DNA of 64,000 nt from Stieleria sp. JC731. Its GTDB lineage: Bacteria; Planctomycetota; Planctomycetia; Pirellulales; Pirellulaceae. Under the pieces are notes generated by a model. That model worked only from the letters and a program-made list of their open reading frames with translations, made no database searches and had not been told where the DNA came from. Of this stretch, positions 10,001-17,745 are shown piece by piece. The DNA is taken from NCBI RefSeq assembly GCF_020966635.1, contig NZ_JAJKFQ010000005.1, positions 708,481 to 772,480 of the forward strand, read 5' to 3'. Position 1 is the first letter of the stretch; every line of letters starts with the position of its first letter. A program made the position numbers and the translations under genes.

Positions 10001-10973
10001 TGTCGACGTTCGAAGTGACTTGTTGTTTCAATCGGCGGTATCCATCCCTGTCGCTTCCTCGAACAAGCTTACCGTAGTTGGGGATATCCTTCCGCCTGAG
10101 TTGACCGGAAAAGTCGTACTGCAGTCGGATCCAAGTCAAACCGCCGTGCCGAACGGACAAGGTACCTTTCTACAACCTGTGCTGTTATCTGTTGAAGCTT
10201 TCGATCTCTTTCCAGGCTCCGGTTTAGAGCGTCTGGAAATTTCAACGGATGGCGAGCACTGGAATGATGTGCAGGGCAATGCGACGCTTGTTTCCTTAAT
10301 TCAGAGCGGAACGACCACCGTTTATGCGAGAGCAATTGATCGATCAGGCAATGTCGCCACATCGTATTTTGATGTGGCCGTTGCCGCGGACTTCGAGGTT
10401 CAGTCGACTCAAATCAATCACGGTGAGGAGCAGCGATCGAATGTTACAGAAATCAAAATCGAATTTGATCAGGCAACTAATCTGCAAGACCTGATCGACA
10501 GTGGAACGATTTCTCAATTCGTTCGTGTGGTGGCCGTCGGCACAGGCAATGTCGTTGATCTTGACTCGGTCGTTCATTTTCGCGTCGACCAAACCACTCG
10601 GCAATTGACGATTGATTTGACAGTCGATGGGTTTGGCGGAAGCGAACAGGGCTTGCTAATCGATGGTCAATACGAAGTGCAACTGTTGTCCGACGGAATT
10701 CGATCAACCTTCGGGACACCGCTGCAGGACACAGACGGCGTGCATGATGAGGTCTTTCGGATTGAATTCCATCAACTAGGTGGTGACTTTAATGGCGATC
10801 GCGTCACAGATGTCAACGATCGCAATGCATGGTTCGATGTTTCGCTTGTCTTATTCAACACAACTCGGGGGACGAGTGGCTACAACGAAGCGTTTGATTT
10901 TGATCATGACGGACGAATCACGTCACGCGACTATTACTTTTGGCTGCGAGGATTAGTTGGGAACACGATTTGA
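7095..10973 (+). CDS. Large secreted LEPR-signature / beta-propeller / CARDB / dockerin protein
   Basis: A 1292-residue exported protein. The N-terminus is Arg-rich and carries VLEDRRVLA (around residues 30-40), the planctomycete LEPR-XLL-type signature found at the start of many giant surface proteins. Residues ~40-360 read as a YVTN-like beta-propeller, with repeated segments such as ITSDGSKAFVTD and AISPDSTEVFVPN. A PKD-like stretch follows near 370-460, and CARDB-like beta-sandwich domains near 475-580 and 760-860. The last ~65 residues resemble a type I dockerin, with two calcium-loop motifs, DFNGDRVTDVNDRN and DFDHDGRITSRD. It is probably an extracellular adhesion or matrix protein. The leader has a nested dyad. 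Confidence 0.85.
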   Translation: MRFSLRSGLPSKPAEKSRRRRHRTLLKVEVLEDRRVLASLGAFVDDGSDRVYVFDPETDQVTGWVAISDTELKGDIDITSDGSKAFVTDFARRIWVVDLTQSPPKLASGNNPISISNRGEDVELTADNRFLLVTNGNGCDSPPCTAEPISVVNVETQREVSTQLLGNSTPNAVVVTKDGTVLAGRYDASLVHRLTLGPNGQLQYTGETLDVIKPINIAKHVEDRYAVVFGYDRSTSVGALTTVDLDDFSVSDVEYLPSEMAGVAGMFSDDGSILYTRVLHLGTSAARLMAHQFDGSSGRVGNLLFDVPAPTLVGYFGIEQIAISPDSTEVFVPNGEDNRIDVYDAFDGQLLRSFTGSGVDAPTGIRVLDTNQVPIANIGGPYAVAVGQSVVLDAGATTDDDHSLAELQFTWDLDGDGIFGEVGLSAAHGDEVGKNPIFHSLGIGAGTPFPVSMQVVDPRGAISTDSTTVEVGYAPDITLRASDIRITSGDPQPGEDIFVVATIRNAGLRDTGNFHATLFDFADEVADVEVGNLTPGQSIDVHFPAQQFPESYRLFTVKLDPQNSVIELEERNNESGIVVKIGEPIFGTGDASVVFTMSDMFGGTASNAIIVGGYVDYNFVNIVGERDYPMQGASVVVKILNPVTLEPISQFSGSHTNSEGRFRQSVLLPTQTGTYPMLVEVSDGTLTDSKLVQLNVGIATTSIPNKPAAIAPPPGGTVSGGSPFAISGSGGPGGAQPSDVFVFSDDIVISHQPTDIGETVSVGAFIQYFGEQAVNDVQVSLSDLFPSNGQWESLQIASAVIDFPVAPASIPTFVTIAAPWTNTQAGAHLIQVAIDDQNLTDDSGEVVSQYRGNDLATRLVNVGVPPNDLPISHQVQLLIDADGNAIPTPGDTLRYVSTIVNNSQRVLTNGKLTAQFDSRVVQSIFIQTVGAFRNGNQVQRDLPSLAPGGSATMTVDVVLNEIQQFPAGYVDVRSDLLFQSAVSIPVASSNKLTVVGDILPPELTGKVVLQSDPSQTAVPNGQGTFLQPVLLSVEAFDLFPGSGLERLEISTDGEHWNDVQGNATLVSLIQSGTTTVYARAIDRSGNVATSYFDVAVAADFEVQSTQINHGEEQRSNVTEIKIEFDQATNLQDLIDSGTISQFVRVVAVGTGNVVDLDSVVHFRVDQTTRQLTIDLTVDGFGGSEQGLLIDGQYEVQLLSDGIRSTFGTPLQDTDGVHDEVFRIEFHQLGGDFNGDRVTDVNDRNAWFDVSLVLFNTTRGTSGYNEAFDFDHDGRITSRDYYFWLRGLVGNTI

Positions 10974-11086
10974 TCGAATTCAACCTCGTCTAGATTGATG
11001 CGTTCTTTGCGCAAAACGGGCAGGCAGCTCGGCGAAAAGTTGCCACCATTCACCATAGATTCATTCTCCTTGTCGGAATCATTTTC

Positions 11087-11857
11087 ATGGACTCATCATT
11101 TTGCAGCGTGATAAAGCCTCTTTGGCGATGTGGCTTCCTACTGTTTGTTTTTTTATTTGCGGCCGGCAAAGTCGACGCAGGGCTGATGGCAACGTTGGCA
11201 ATCAAGAATGTGACTCCATCGGTGGTCAATGGTGGTGATGTCGTTGGATTCGAAGTTTGGCTACAAGACTTCGTTGCCGATGCAGAGAATGCATCTGACA
11301 TCATCGTCGGTATCGATTTAGATTTTTCGGCTAGTGATTCTGCATTGACGTCGAACTACTCGAGCATGAGTTTTCAACTCGATTCAAATTTAAATGGGGT
11401 GATTGGTGGGCTAGCTTTTGCGTTGGATGACAATGTCAGTGACGATGGTTTTGTTTCGTACAGCGCTGACTTGCCGCCCTTTGGCTCAGACACTGGTATT
11501 TCGACGCTCTTTGGCGATGTTCTGCTCGGTCAGTTGAATGTGATCGCTCCGAATGTTGCTGGGGTTTATCAAGTCGCGTTAAACGAGCCGCCAACGCATA
11601 CCTTTGGTGCCACCACGCTGTTGCTAGAGCATGTTGATCTGTTCGGCTTTAGTTACCTAACAATGCCGGGCGATGGCGTATTGACAACGGTTGCTGCCGA
11701 TTTTTCGGTTCAATCTTCTTCGATGAATACGGTGCCGGAACCGGCAACCTTGATCATCCTTTTTGCGATGCTGATCTTTTCAGTCTGTCATAGATCGCCT
11801 CGATGGCGGACCGGAAAAATCGACGAGTTTCAATTTGCATCAAGGCGTTTTGCTTGA
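11087..11857 (+). CDS. PEP-CTERM sorted secreted protein
   Basis: A 256-residue protein with an N-terminal signal segment (hydrophobic residues ~14-28), a beta-rich body and a C-terminal sorting tripartite: VPEPATL, a hydrophobic helix (about residues 222-235) and a basic run (HRSPRWR). PEP-CTERM signals are recognised by an exosortase, which removes the tail during export of surface and matrix proteins; no exosortase gene is in this window. The tail is odd in that about 20 residues (TGKIDEFQFASRRFA) follow the basic cluster, where the signal normally ends. The body resembles cohesin-like or other PEP-CTERM beta-sandwich proteins, but I do not recognise a specific domain. It follows the dockerin protein on the same strand. 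Confidence 0.75.
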   Translation: MDSSFCSVIKPLWRCGFLLFVFLFAAGKVDAGLMATLAIKNVTPSVVNGGDVVGFEVWLQDFVADAENASDIIVGIDLDFSASDSALTSNYSSMSFQLDSNLNGVIGGLAFALDDNVSDDGFVSYSADLPPFGSDTGISTLFGDVLLGQLNVIAPNVAGVYQVALNEPPTHTFGATTLLLEHVDLFGFSYLTMPGDGVLTTVAADFSVQSSSMNTVPEPATLIILFAMLIFSVCHRSPRWRTGKIDEFQFASRRFA

Positions 11858-11882
11858 ACACCAATGGACAGACGGCTACTCT

Positions 11883-11908
11883 AGAAGTTCATGTTGCTTT
11901 GAACTTCT
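11883..11908. promoter_or_regulatory. Perfect 9-bp inverted repeat upstream of ECF sigma gene
   Basis: AGAAGTTCA at 11883-11891 and TGAACTTCT at 11900-11908 are perfectly complementary, with an 8-base loop. It sits between the PEP-CTERM stop (11857) and the sigma factor ATG (11927). There is no T-tract after the right arm, so an operator or 5' leader hairpin is more likely than a terminator. Confidence 0.5.
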
Positions 11909-11926
11909 TGGATAGGTCCATTGTCG

Positions 11927-12463
11927 ATGCAAAGCCAAACTGCCAGTCGGATTTTTTCCGAGTATGAAGCAACCTTCCGTTCCCTTGCGAGCCGAATGCT
12001 CGATGGCTTTCCCCGTGTTCGACGATGGGAAGAAACGGACGACATCGTCCAGGAGGCGATGTTTCGATTTCACACGGCGATTCAAGATCTTACGCCGACC
12101 TCTTCTATTCATTTGCGTCGCCTAATCGCGGTGCAAATTCGACGTCAGTTGCTTGATCTGAGCCGACGCTATGCGCGACCAAGCAATCAAGCGGCAAACT
12201 ATGAATCGCGACATGGTGAGCCCGACGGATGCTGTAAGCACGTTTCGCTCGAAGAATGGTGCGAGTTTCATCAGCAGGTTGAGCGGCTTCCGAAAGCGGT
12301 CAAGGAAGTGTTTGAGTTGTCGTGGTATGCGGAATTGTCGCAAGAGGAAATTGCTAAAGAATTGTCGGTCAGCGTACGGCAGGTCCAGCGGCATTGGAGA
12401 ACGGCACGCATCATTTTAGGGCAATCCATTTGCCTGAATTCGTTGCTGGGTGAGGAACGCTGA
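11927..12463 (+). CDS. ECF-type RNA polymerase sigma factor (kinase-associated)
   Basis: About 178 residues with a sigma region 2 (WEETDDIVQEAMFRF near residues 35-50) and a region 4 helix-turn-helix (LSQEEIAKELSVSVRQVQRHW near 135-155). It directs RNA polymerase to a dedicated promoter set. I chose ATG at 11927; TTG at 11921 in the same frame would add two residues. The next gene, 45 bases downstream, is a WD40 Ser/Thr kinase; planctomycetes carry many ECF sigma genes next to such kinases, and the kinase probably controls the sigma factor or shares its signal. There is no anti-sigma gene beside it. A perfect inverted repeat precedes the start. Confidence 0.88.
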   Translation: MQSQTASRIFSEYEATFRSLASRMLDGFPRVRRWEETDDIVQEAMFRFHTAIQDLTPTSSIHLRRLIAVQIRRQLLDLSRRYARPSNQAANYESRHGEPDGCCKHVSLEEWCEFHQQVERLPKAVKEVFELSWYAELSQEEIAKELSVSVRQVQRHWRTARIILGQSICLNSLLGEER

Positions 12464-12508
12464 TAGGGAGCGTGCTGGAAAAGCTTCCTTCGGTAATTCG
12501 GTACGGCA

Positions 12509-15500
12509 ATGAACGAGACCCCCACAACTACTCAAACGCGCCCCAAGATTTCTGCGTCTGCGGTCGGGCTTGTGTTAACCGAAGAGGTGCATCGCCTACT
12601 TGAAAAGTGGGACGCGCTGCGCGAACGAGGCATTCTGCTTTCTCCAGAAGAACTCTGTCCGGACAAGCCCGAATTGGCAGGACATTTAAGAGCGTGCATC
12701 AAGTCGATGGAGGCTTTTGCCAAGTTCGATGCATCAGGCGAAGAGCTCGAATGTCAGCTGTCGGAAATCGGTGAATACAATGTTATTCGGCAGTTGGCCA
12801 GAGGCGGCTCTGCGGTGATCTATCTGGTTCAGCAGGAGCTTCCCAAACGGCAAATAGCGCTGAAGCTGCTCAACACTCCGATCGCACAGCTGCATTCTGA
12901 ATCTCGGTTTCATTTGGAAATTCAGATTCTCGCCGCGATGAATCATCCCGGAATTGCTCAGATCTATGACGCTGGCGTGGTCGAAATCAACGGATCGAAA
13001 CGTTGTTTCTTCACAATGGAATGGATTGAGGGCGAGGATCTACAGTCTTATGTGGAACGCCAAAGAACAAAAGCCTCTTGGTCAGCCAGAGACACCATCA
13101 AGTTAGCGATCGAAGTTTGCGATGCGCTTCGGCATGCCCATGCCGCCGGAATTGTCCACCGAGACTTGAAGCCGAGCAACATCCTGGTGCGTAAGGATGG
13201 CCGAGTGAAACTTATTGATTTCGGGATTGCGAGAGTTCTGTCACCGGAGTTTCTTGAAAACAAATTGTATCCGACCTCACATGTTTGGGCAGGCACTCGG
13301 CCGTTTATGAGCCCGGAACAATTCGGTATGGACGACATCCCGATCGATACACGGACCGACGTTTATTCGCTTGCTGTCGTGATCTACCAGCTATTGACGA
13401 TGCAGTTTCCTTATCCAGTTGAAAATGCATCGACTTGGAAATCTGCGGAAGTGATCCGTCGCTCGCCTCCAACATTGATACGCCGACATGATCGGACACT
13501 GTCGTCGGATTTGGAGGTCATTTTGGATACGGCGCTTTCCAAGTCGCCCATCGACCGGTACGCAACCATCGCTGATTTTTCCAATGACCTCTGTCGCTAT
13601 GTGGATGGAAGACGCATCCACGCAAAACGCCGCTCCGCGGTAGCGCAGCTTTTGCGATGGGGCATCGAGCACCGTGTAGCGGCATTCGGTACCGTTTCGA
13701 TATTTGCCTTTTTGGTGTTGCTTAGTGGTTGGGCAATTTCATCCAGTCGGCTCGCTCATAAGCGAAACGAAGAGCTAGGAGAGGCGTATTTTCAAGGTGA
13801 ACTTTCCAGGCAAAAGATCAAGCGACATGCCAATGAGATCGAAGCCCAGCGGGCGGAACTTAGTGAAGCGAACCGTGTGTTGTCGCAGACGAATGCTTCG
13901 CTGACTCGTGCGACACGAAATCGCAAGCTTGGGCATCTCGTTCAAATTGCGGACTTTCAACCGGATTACGTTCATGCCCAGTTGCGTGATCCGATTGAGT
14001 TCTCTGAATCATCGCGAGGATTCGCTTGGCGGCTCGTCAGTCAACTGGCGCACCGCGAGGTCGCAGGTTGGAAAGCGGAAGAACGGGAGCTATACCACAT
14101 CGCCCTTTCACCCGATGGCAGGCTGATTGTCGTCGTCGGAGAGAGTGGTGTCAAAGTTTGGAATGTTCAGACCCAAAGCGTCATTGCTACAACACCTGAA
14201 AGTGTTTTGCCTCAACAGGACGTGAAGCCAGCGGTGAATTGGCAGGCAAAGCGAATCCTTTTCGCTGACAATCTAGGTCGATCGTTCATCTTCAATTGGG
14301 CTGATCATTCCTGTGAATCAGTCAGGCAATCCTCACCGGGAAGCCTTCGTGCATGCGCAGCGGTACAGGTGCCCATTCCAGCGAACGACATCGCGCCGTC
14401 AGGTAACTGGTTGGTCGGTGATGATCAAGGGATCGTATGTCTGCTAGATCTGCACGGCGCTGAAATTTGGCGAAAGCAGCTCTCAGGCAGCGCCATCGTA
14501 GGGATGCATGCGCATGAAAAAGGTCACGAATCATTGTCTGTCACAAATTCTGGCGAAGCTGTCTTCTTCAGTACAGACGGCGGCGACATTCTAGATCGTT
14601 ATTTGATCGAAGTATTGAATCCACAAGCTTTGAAGTCGACAAGTTGTTCAGCCGACCTTCGGTGGGTGACGGTCGCTGAAATGAATGAAAGTTCGTTGCT
14701 GTGGGATCGTGATTCTGGAGAGACGGTTTGGCGTAAACGTTTTCAAGGGGATAGCCCACTGGCCGAATGGATAGGCCTTTCTAAATCAAATAATTCACCG
14801 ATTGTCTGTATCGCAAGAAATGGTCGAGTTGAAACTTGGGAAGGTGAATCGCTGCAACAGCTACTGATGCAAGAGTACGCGCCGGCTTCAAATGTAGACG
14901 ACGCATCACAAACCATTGGTGAAGGCCAATACCATTGGGGCCTGCTCAATCCTGTCCCTCGGGAACTTCGTCCCGTGTCGATCGATGTCGCTTCCGGGAT
15001 CGGTTGGGTAGCAATCGGTAGGCGTTCGGGAGATATCGTGATTCGCCGATTGGCCAAGGTTTCTCCGGTCCGCCAAGTCCCGCATCAATTTGAAGCAGTC
15101 AATCGGCTTTGTGTGTCTGACGATGGGGAACTATTGGCGTTCAGTGGCGGTGCAGGTGAGATTAATGTGATTGATTTTAAAACGCGACAAGTGAGGATAT
15201 CGCTTCCAGGGCATGGGAAGAGCACCCGAGATCTTTGGTTCGATAAGGCCAATGGGATGCTGGGCGTTTTGGATCAAGCGAGCGGAGTAGCGTTATGGGA
15301 TCTCCACGATGGCCGACGATTATCGAAGTTTCCGACCTTTGGTTTGACAAGGCACACATTCAAAATCGGGGACGATCGGCTTATTGGATTCAATGGCGTC
15401 GAACCGATTTGGCTTTCCAATTTGGATTCGCGGGGTTTCGATCGCAGCGGATTCAATACGAAATTTCGTTGTGCTGACTACAACGTGGTGACGGGACGTT

Positions 15501-16012
15501 TATTACACGCTGGTGGTGACGACCGACTGTGCTTGCGAGAGTTCGGTTCGGGAACTTGGCATGATGTTGCTCAAGCGACGTTTGCTGATGTCCAAGTTGT
15601 CTCAATTAATTCGACGGGAGATCAAGCCGTCCTTTCGAATTCCGAAGGTGTCGTTACCGTGATCGCATTGCCTTCGTTGGAGACCATTGCGATCACTCAG
15701 CCCAGTGGTACACGGGTGACCGCAAGCGTTTTTTCAGCTGATGGCAGGACTCTCGCGACGGGGCAGTTTGATGGCCAGGTTCAAATCTGGGATATCGATA
15801 ACTGGGAACCGCAAATTACAGTTCAAACCGGTTTAACACCGATTCGCTCGCTCGCCTTCACGCCCGACGGAAAGTCATTGATTGCAGCCGGCAAGGGGAA
15901 TTACTTGTGTGTTATCGGCGGCGAACCAAGTCAACGATTTGGCTCCCAAACCGCTTCGGCGGATCCACCTCGTCGCCAATCCGAGACTCCTGTGGCGATT
16001 CCGGTACGTTGA
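12509..16012 (+). CDS. Membrane Ser/Thr protein kinase with WD40 sensor domain
   Basis: An 1167-residue Hanks-type kinase. Residues ~90-370 form the kinase domain: a degenerate Gly-rich loop (ARGGSAV), K119 in IALKL, catalytic HRDLKPSN (217-224), DFG (237-239) and SPEQ in place of APE. A single membrane segment spans about 390-412, followed by a predicted coiled coil (about 415-470). The C-terminal half is rich in WD40-like blades (for example ASVFSADGRTLATGQFDGQVQIWDI), presumably forming one or two propellers that sense a ligand or bind partners. It follows an ECF sigma gene by 45 bases and probably acts with it. Its 3' end overlaps the convergent gamma-glutamyltransferase gene by 82 bases. 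Confidence 0.92.
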   Translation: MNETPTTTQTRPKISASAVGLVLTEEVHRLLEKWDALRERGILLSPEELCPDKPELAGHLRACIKSMEAFAKFDASGEELECQLSEIGEYNVIRQLARGGSAVIYLVQQELPKRQIALKLLNTPIAQLHSESRFHLEIQILAAMNHPGIAQIYDAGVVEINGSKRCFFTMEWIEGEDLQSYVERQRTKASWSARDTIKLAIEVCDALRHAHAAGIVHRDLKPSNILVRKDGRVKLIDFGIARVLSPEFLENKLYPTSHVWAGTRPFMSPEQFGMDDIPIDTRTDVYSLAVVIYQLLTMQFPYPVENASTWKSAEVIRRSPPTLIRRHDRTLSSDLEVILDTALSKSPIDRYATIADFSNDLCRYVDGRRIHAKRRSAVAQLLRWGIEHRVAAFGTVSIFAFLVLLSGWAISSSRLAHKRNEELGEAYFQGELSRQKIKRHANEIEAQRAELSEANRVLSQTNASLTRATRNRKLGHLVQIADFQPDYVHAQLRDPIEFSESSRGFAWRLVSQLAHREVAGWKAEERELYHIALSPDGRLIVVVGESGVKVWNVQTQSVIATTPESVLPQQDVKPAVNWQAKRILFADNLGRSFIFNWADHSCESVRQSSPGSLRACAAVQVPIPANDIAPSGNWLVGDDQGIVCLLDLHGAEIWRKQLSGSAIVGMHAHEKGHESLSVTNSGEAVFFSTDGGDILDRYLIEVLNPQALKSTSCSADLRWVTVAEMNESSLLWDRDSGETVWRKRFQGDSPLAEWIGLSKSNNSPIVCIARNGRVETWEGESLQQLLMQEYAPASNVDDASQTIGEGQYHWGLLNPVPRELRPVSIDVASGIGWVAIGRRSGDIVIRRLAKVSPVRQVPHQFEAVNRLCVSDDGELLAFSGGAGEINVIDFKTRQVRISLPGHGKSTRDLWFDKANGMLGVLDQASGVALWDLHDGRRLSKFPTFGLTRHTFKIGDDRLIGFNGVEPIWLSNLDSRGFDRSGFNTKFRCADYNVVTGRLLHAGGDDRLCLREFGSGTWHDVAQATFADVQVVSINSTGDQAVLSNSEGVVTVIALPSLETIAITQPSGTRVTASVFSADGRTLATGQFDGQVQIWDIDNWEPQITVQTGLTPIRSLAFTPDGKSLIAAGKGNYLCVIGGEPSQRFGSQTASADPPRRQSETPVAIPVR

Positions 16013-17691
16013 TCGATTTCGATCGCGTGAACGGACCCTTGCCGGCGGCCTGGCGATTGGATCACCTTGTGTCCCATCGATTCAACTTCTGAGCTACGTT
16101 CGGTTAGCTGGCGATCGTCCTCAAAGTAGACTTCATCGGGGAGCCATTGGTGATGAAATCGAGGTGCTTCGACAGCTTCTTCCAAAGATCTTTCAAAGCC
16201 CAAGTTCTGAACAATTACTTCGGTCACTGTGTTAATAATGGTCCGACCGCCAGGGCTCCCAACGATTAGTCTGGCACGACCGTTCTGGGCAACAATTGTC
16301 GGTGACATCGAACTGAGCATCCGTTTGCCAGGACCGACAAGATTCGGTTGGGTACCGATGCGTCCCTCGGTGTTCGTATAGCCCGGGTACCAATTGAAGT
16401 CTCCCATTTCGTTGTTCAATAGGAACCCTGCATCTTTGACAACGATCCAGCTGCCAAACGAATGTTCGAGGGTTGTCGTCGTGCTGACGGATAGCCCTTC
16501 GCGATCGATGACGGAATAGTGCGTGGTCTGTTCGCTTTCGTAAGGACCGGTGCTGATCGGGATGTCGCCCGCGATGTCTACGCTACGAGTCGCACGATTG
16601 CGATCGATCGACCTCGTAAGTTTTCTGACCGCTGCCGGATCGTACTGGTCGGTTGAAATCGTTGTTCGAGGATCGCCTAGGAACGCAGCTCGGTTGCGGA
16701 ACGCACGACGCATCGATTCAACCATTAGATGAATCTGTGGAGCGGTCCATGCGATGTCTTTGACACTCGCCAGCTTCAATTGTTCCAGAATCTGCAGTTG
16801 TAATCCGACCGTCATGCCGCCTGAGCTTGGAGGCGGAGCACCATAGACATCATATCCAAGGTAGTTCGCATGGTACGCCGTCCTTTCGAGGGCTCGGTAT
16901 TGTTGTAGATCGGAGAGGGTGATCAGTCCGTTGCCGCGTTCCATTTCGGCGGCAATCTTGTCCGCGACCTCACCTTTGTAAAAGCCATCGGAACCGCGGT
17001 CAGAAATGAGTTTCAACGTCTTGGCGAGGTCGGGTTGGGTGAGTCGATCACCAGACCTCCAAAGGCGACCTTCAGGGTGGCCAAAGACTCTACGGAACTC
17101 CTCATAGCGTGGGCCTTCAATCGCCGGATCAATCAACGCGGAGTTCAGCGAGTACGCCAAGTAGTCGTCAACGACAAAGCCTTCAGACGCAAGCTTGATC
17201 GCCGGTGCGAGAAGCTCTTTCCAGGGAAGATGACCAAACTTATCGTGAGCTAGTGCCATCCCGGCGACGGAACCCGGTGTACCCGACATTTTTGCATGGC
17301 GAGCATTGTTCCAGCCCACAAACGTTTTTTGGTGAGATCGATGAGGCGCCGTCTCGCGAAAATCAATGCAGACAACATCATTACGTGAGTCGATCTCTGG
17401 CGGCGCGATCAGCATAAATCCTCCGCCACCAATATTACCCGCCTCCGGCCAAGTCACTGCCAATGCGAATCCTACGGCGATTGCACTGTCGACCGCATTG
17501 CCGCCAGCTTGTAGGCAGTCACGTCCGACTCGGGATGCCAACGGGCTCGTCGATACAACCACTCCGTTTTTTCCCGATGCCGTATGGGCCGGAGCACGTG
17601 TGGGAATCGGATTGACTTGCTGAGCAATCGCGGTGCTAGATGACGGAATTGAAATCGCGATCCAAAGCACTGCCAATGACAGAGAACGCAT
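15931..17691 (-). CDS. ggt: Gamma-glutamyltransferase (glutathione hydrolase)
   Basis: A 586-residue N-terminal nucleophile hydrolase that cleaves gamma-glutamyl bonds, for example in glutathione, normally in the periplasm. A signal peptide ending near IAQQ (about residue 24) is visible. The autoprocessing/nucleophile site is conserved as TTHYS with T390 as the probable catalytic threonine, and the substrate-binding GGxT-type stretch and SMSPT segment lie downstream in the small subunit. It follows the sulfatase gene by 54 bases on the same strand, so the two may be co-transcribed. Its 3' end runs 82 bases antisense into the WD40 kinase gene. Length is normal for the family (about 580). Confidence 0.92.
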   Translation of the reverse strand: MRSLSLAVLWIAISIPSSSTAIAQQVNPIPTRAPAHTASGKNGVVVSTSPLASRVGRDCLQAGGNAVDSAIAVGFALAVTWPEAGNIGGGGFMLIAPPEIDSRNDVVCIDFRETAPHRSHQKTFVGWNNARHAKMSGTPGSVAGMALAHDKFGHLPWKELLAPAIKLASEGFVVDDYLAYSLNSALIDPAIEGPRYEEFRRVFGHPEGRLWRSGDRLTQPDLAKTLKLISDRGSDGFYKGEVADKIAAEMERGNGLITLSDLQQYRALERTAYHANYLGYDVYGAPPPSSGGMTVGLQLQILEQLKLASVKDIAWTAPQIHLMVESMRRAFRNRAAFLGDPRTTISTDQYDPAAVRKLTRSIDRNRATRSVDIAGDIPISTGPYESEQTTHYSVIDREGLSVSTTTTLEHSFGSWIVVKDAGFLLNNEMGDFNWYPGYTNTEGRIGTQPNLVGPGKRMLSSMSPTIVAQNGRARLIVGSPGGRTIINTVTEVIVQNLGFERSLEEAVEAPRFHHQWLPDEVYFEDDRQLTERSSEVESMGHKVIQSPGRRQGSVHAIEIDQRTGIATGVSDWRRGGSAEAVWEPNR

Positions 17692-17745
17692 TGTTGACCT
17701 TTGTGAGATTCGAAAATTGAGAGGGCCGGCCAGCGGACAAATTCT

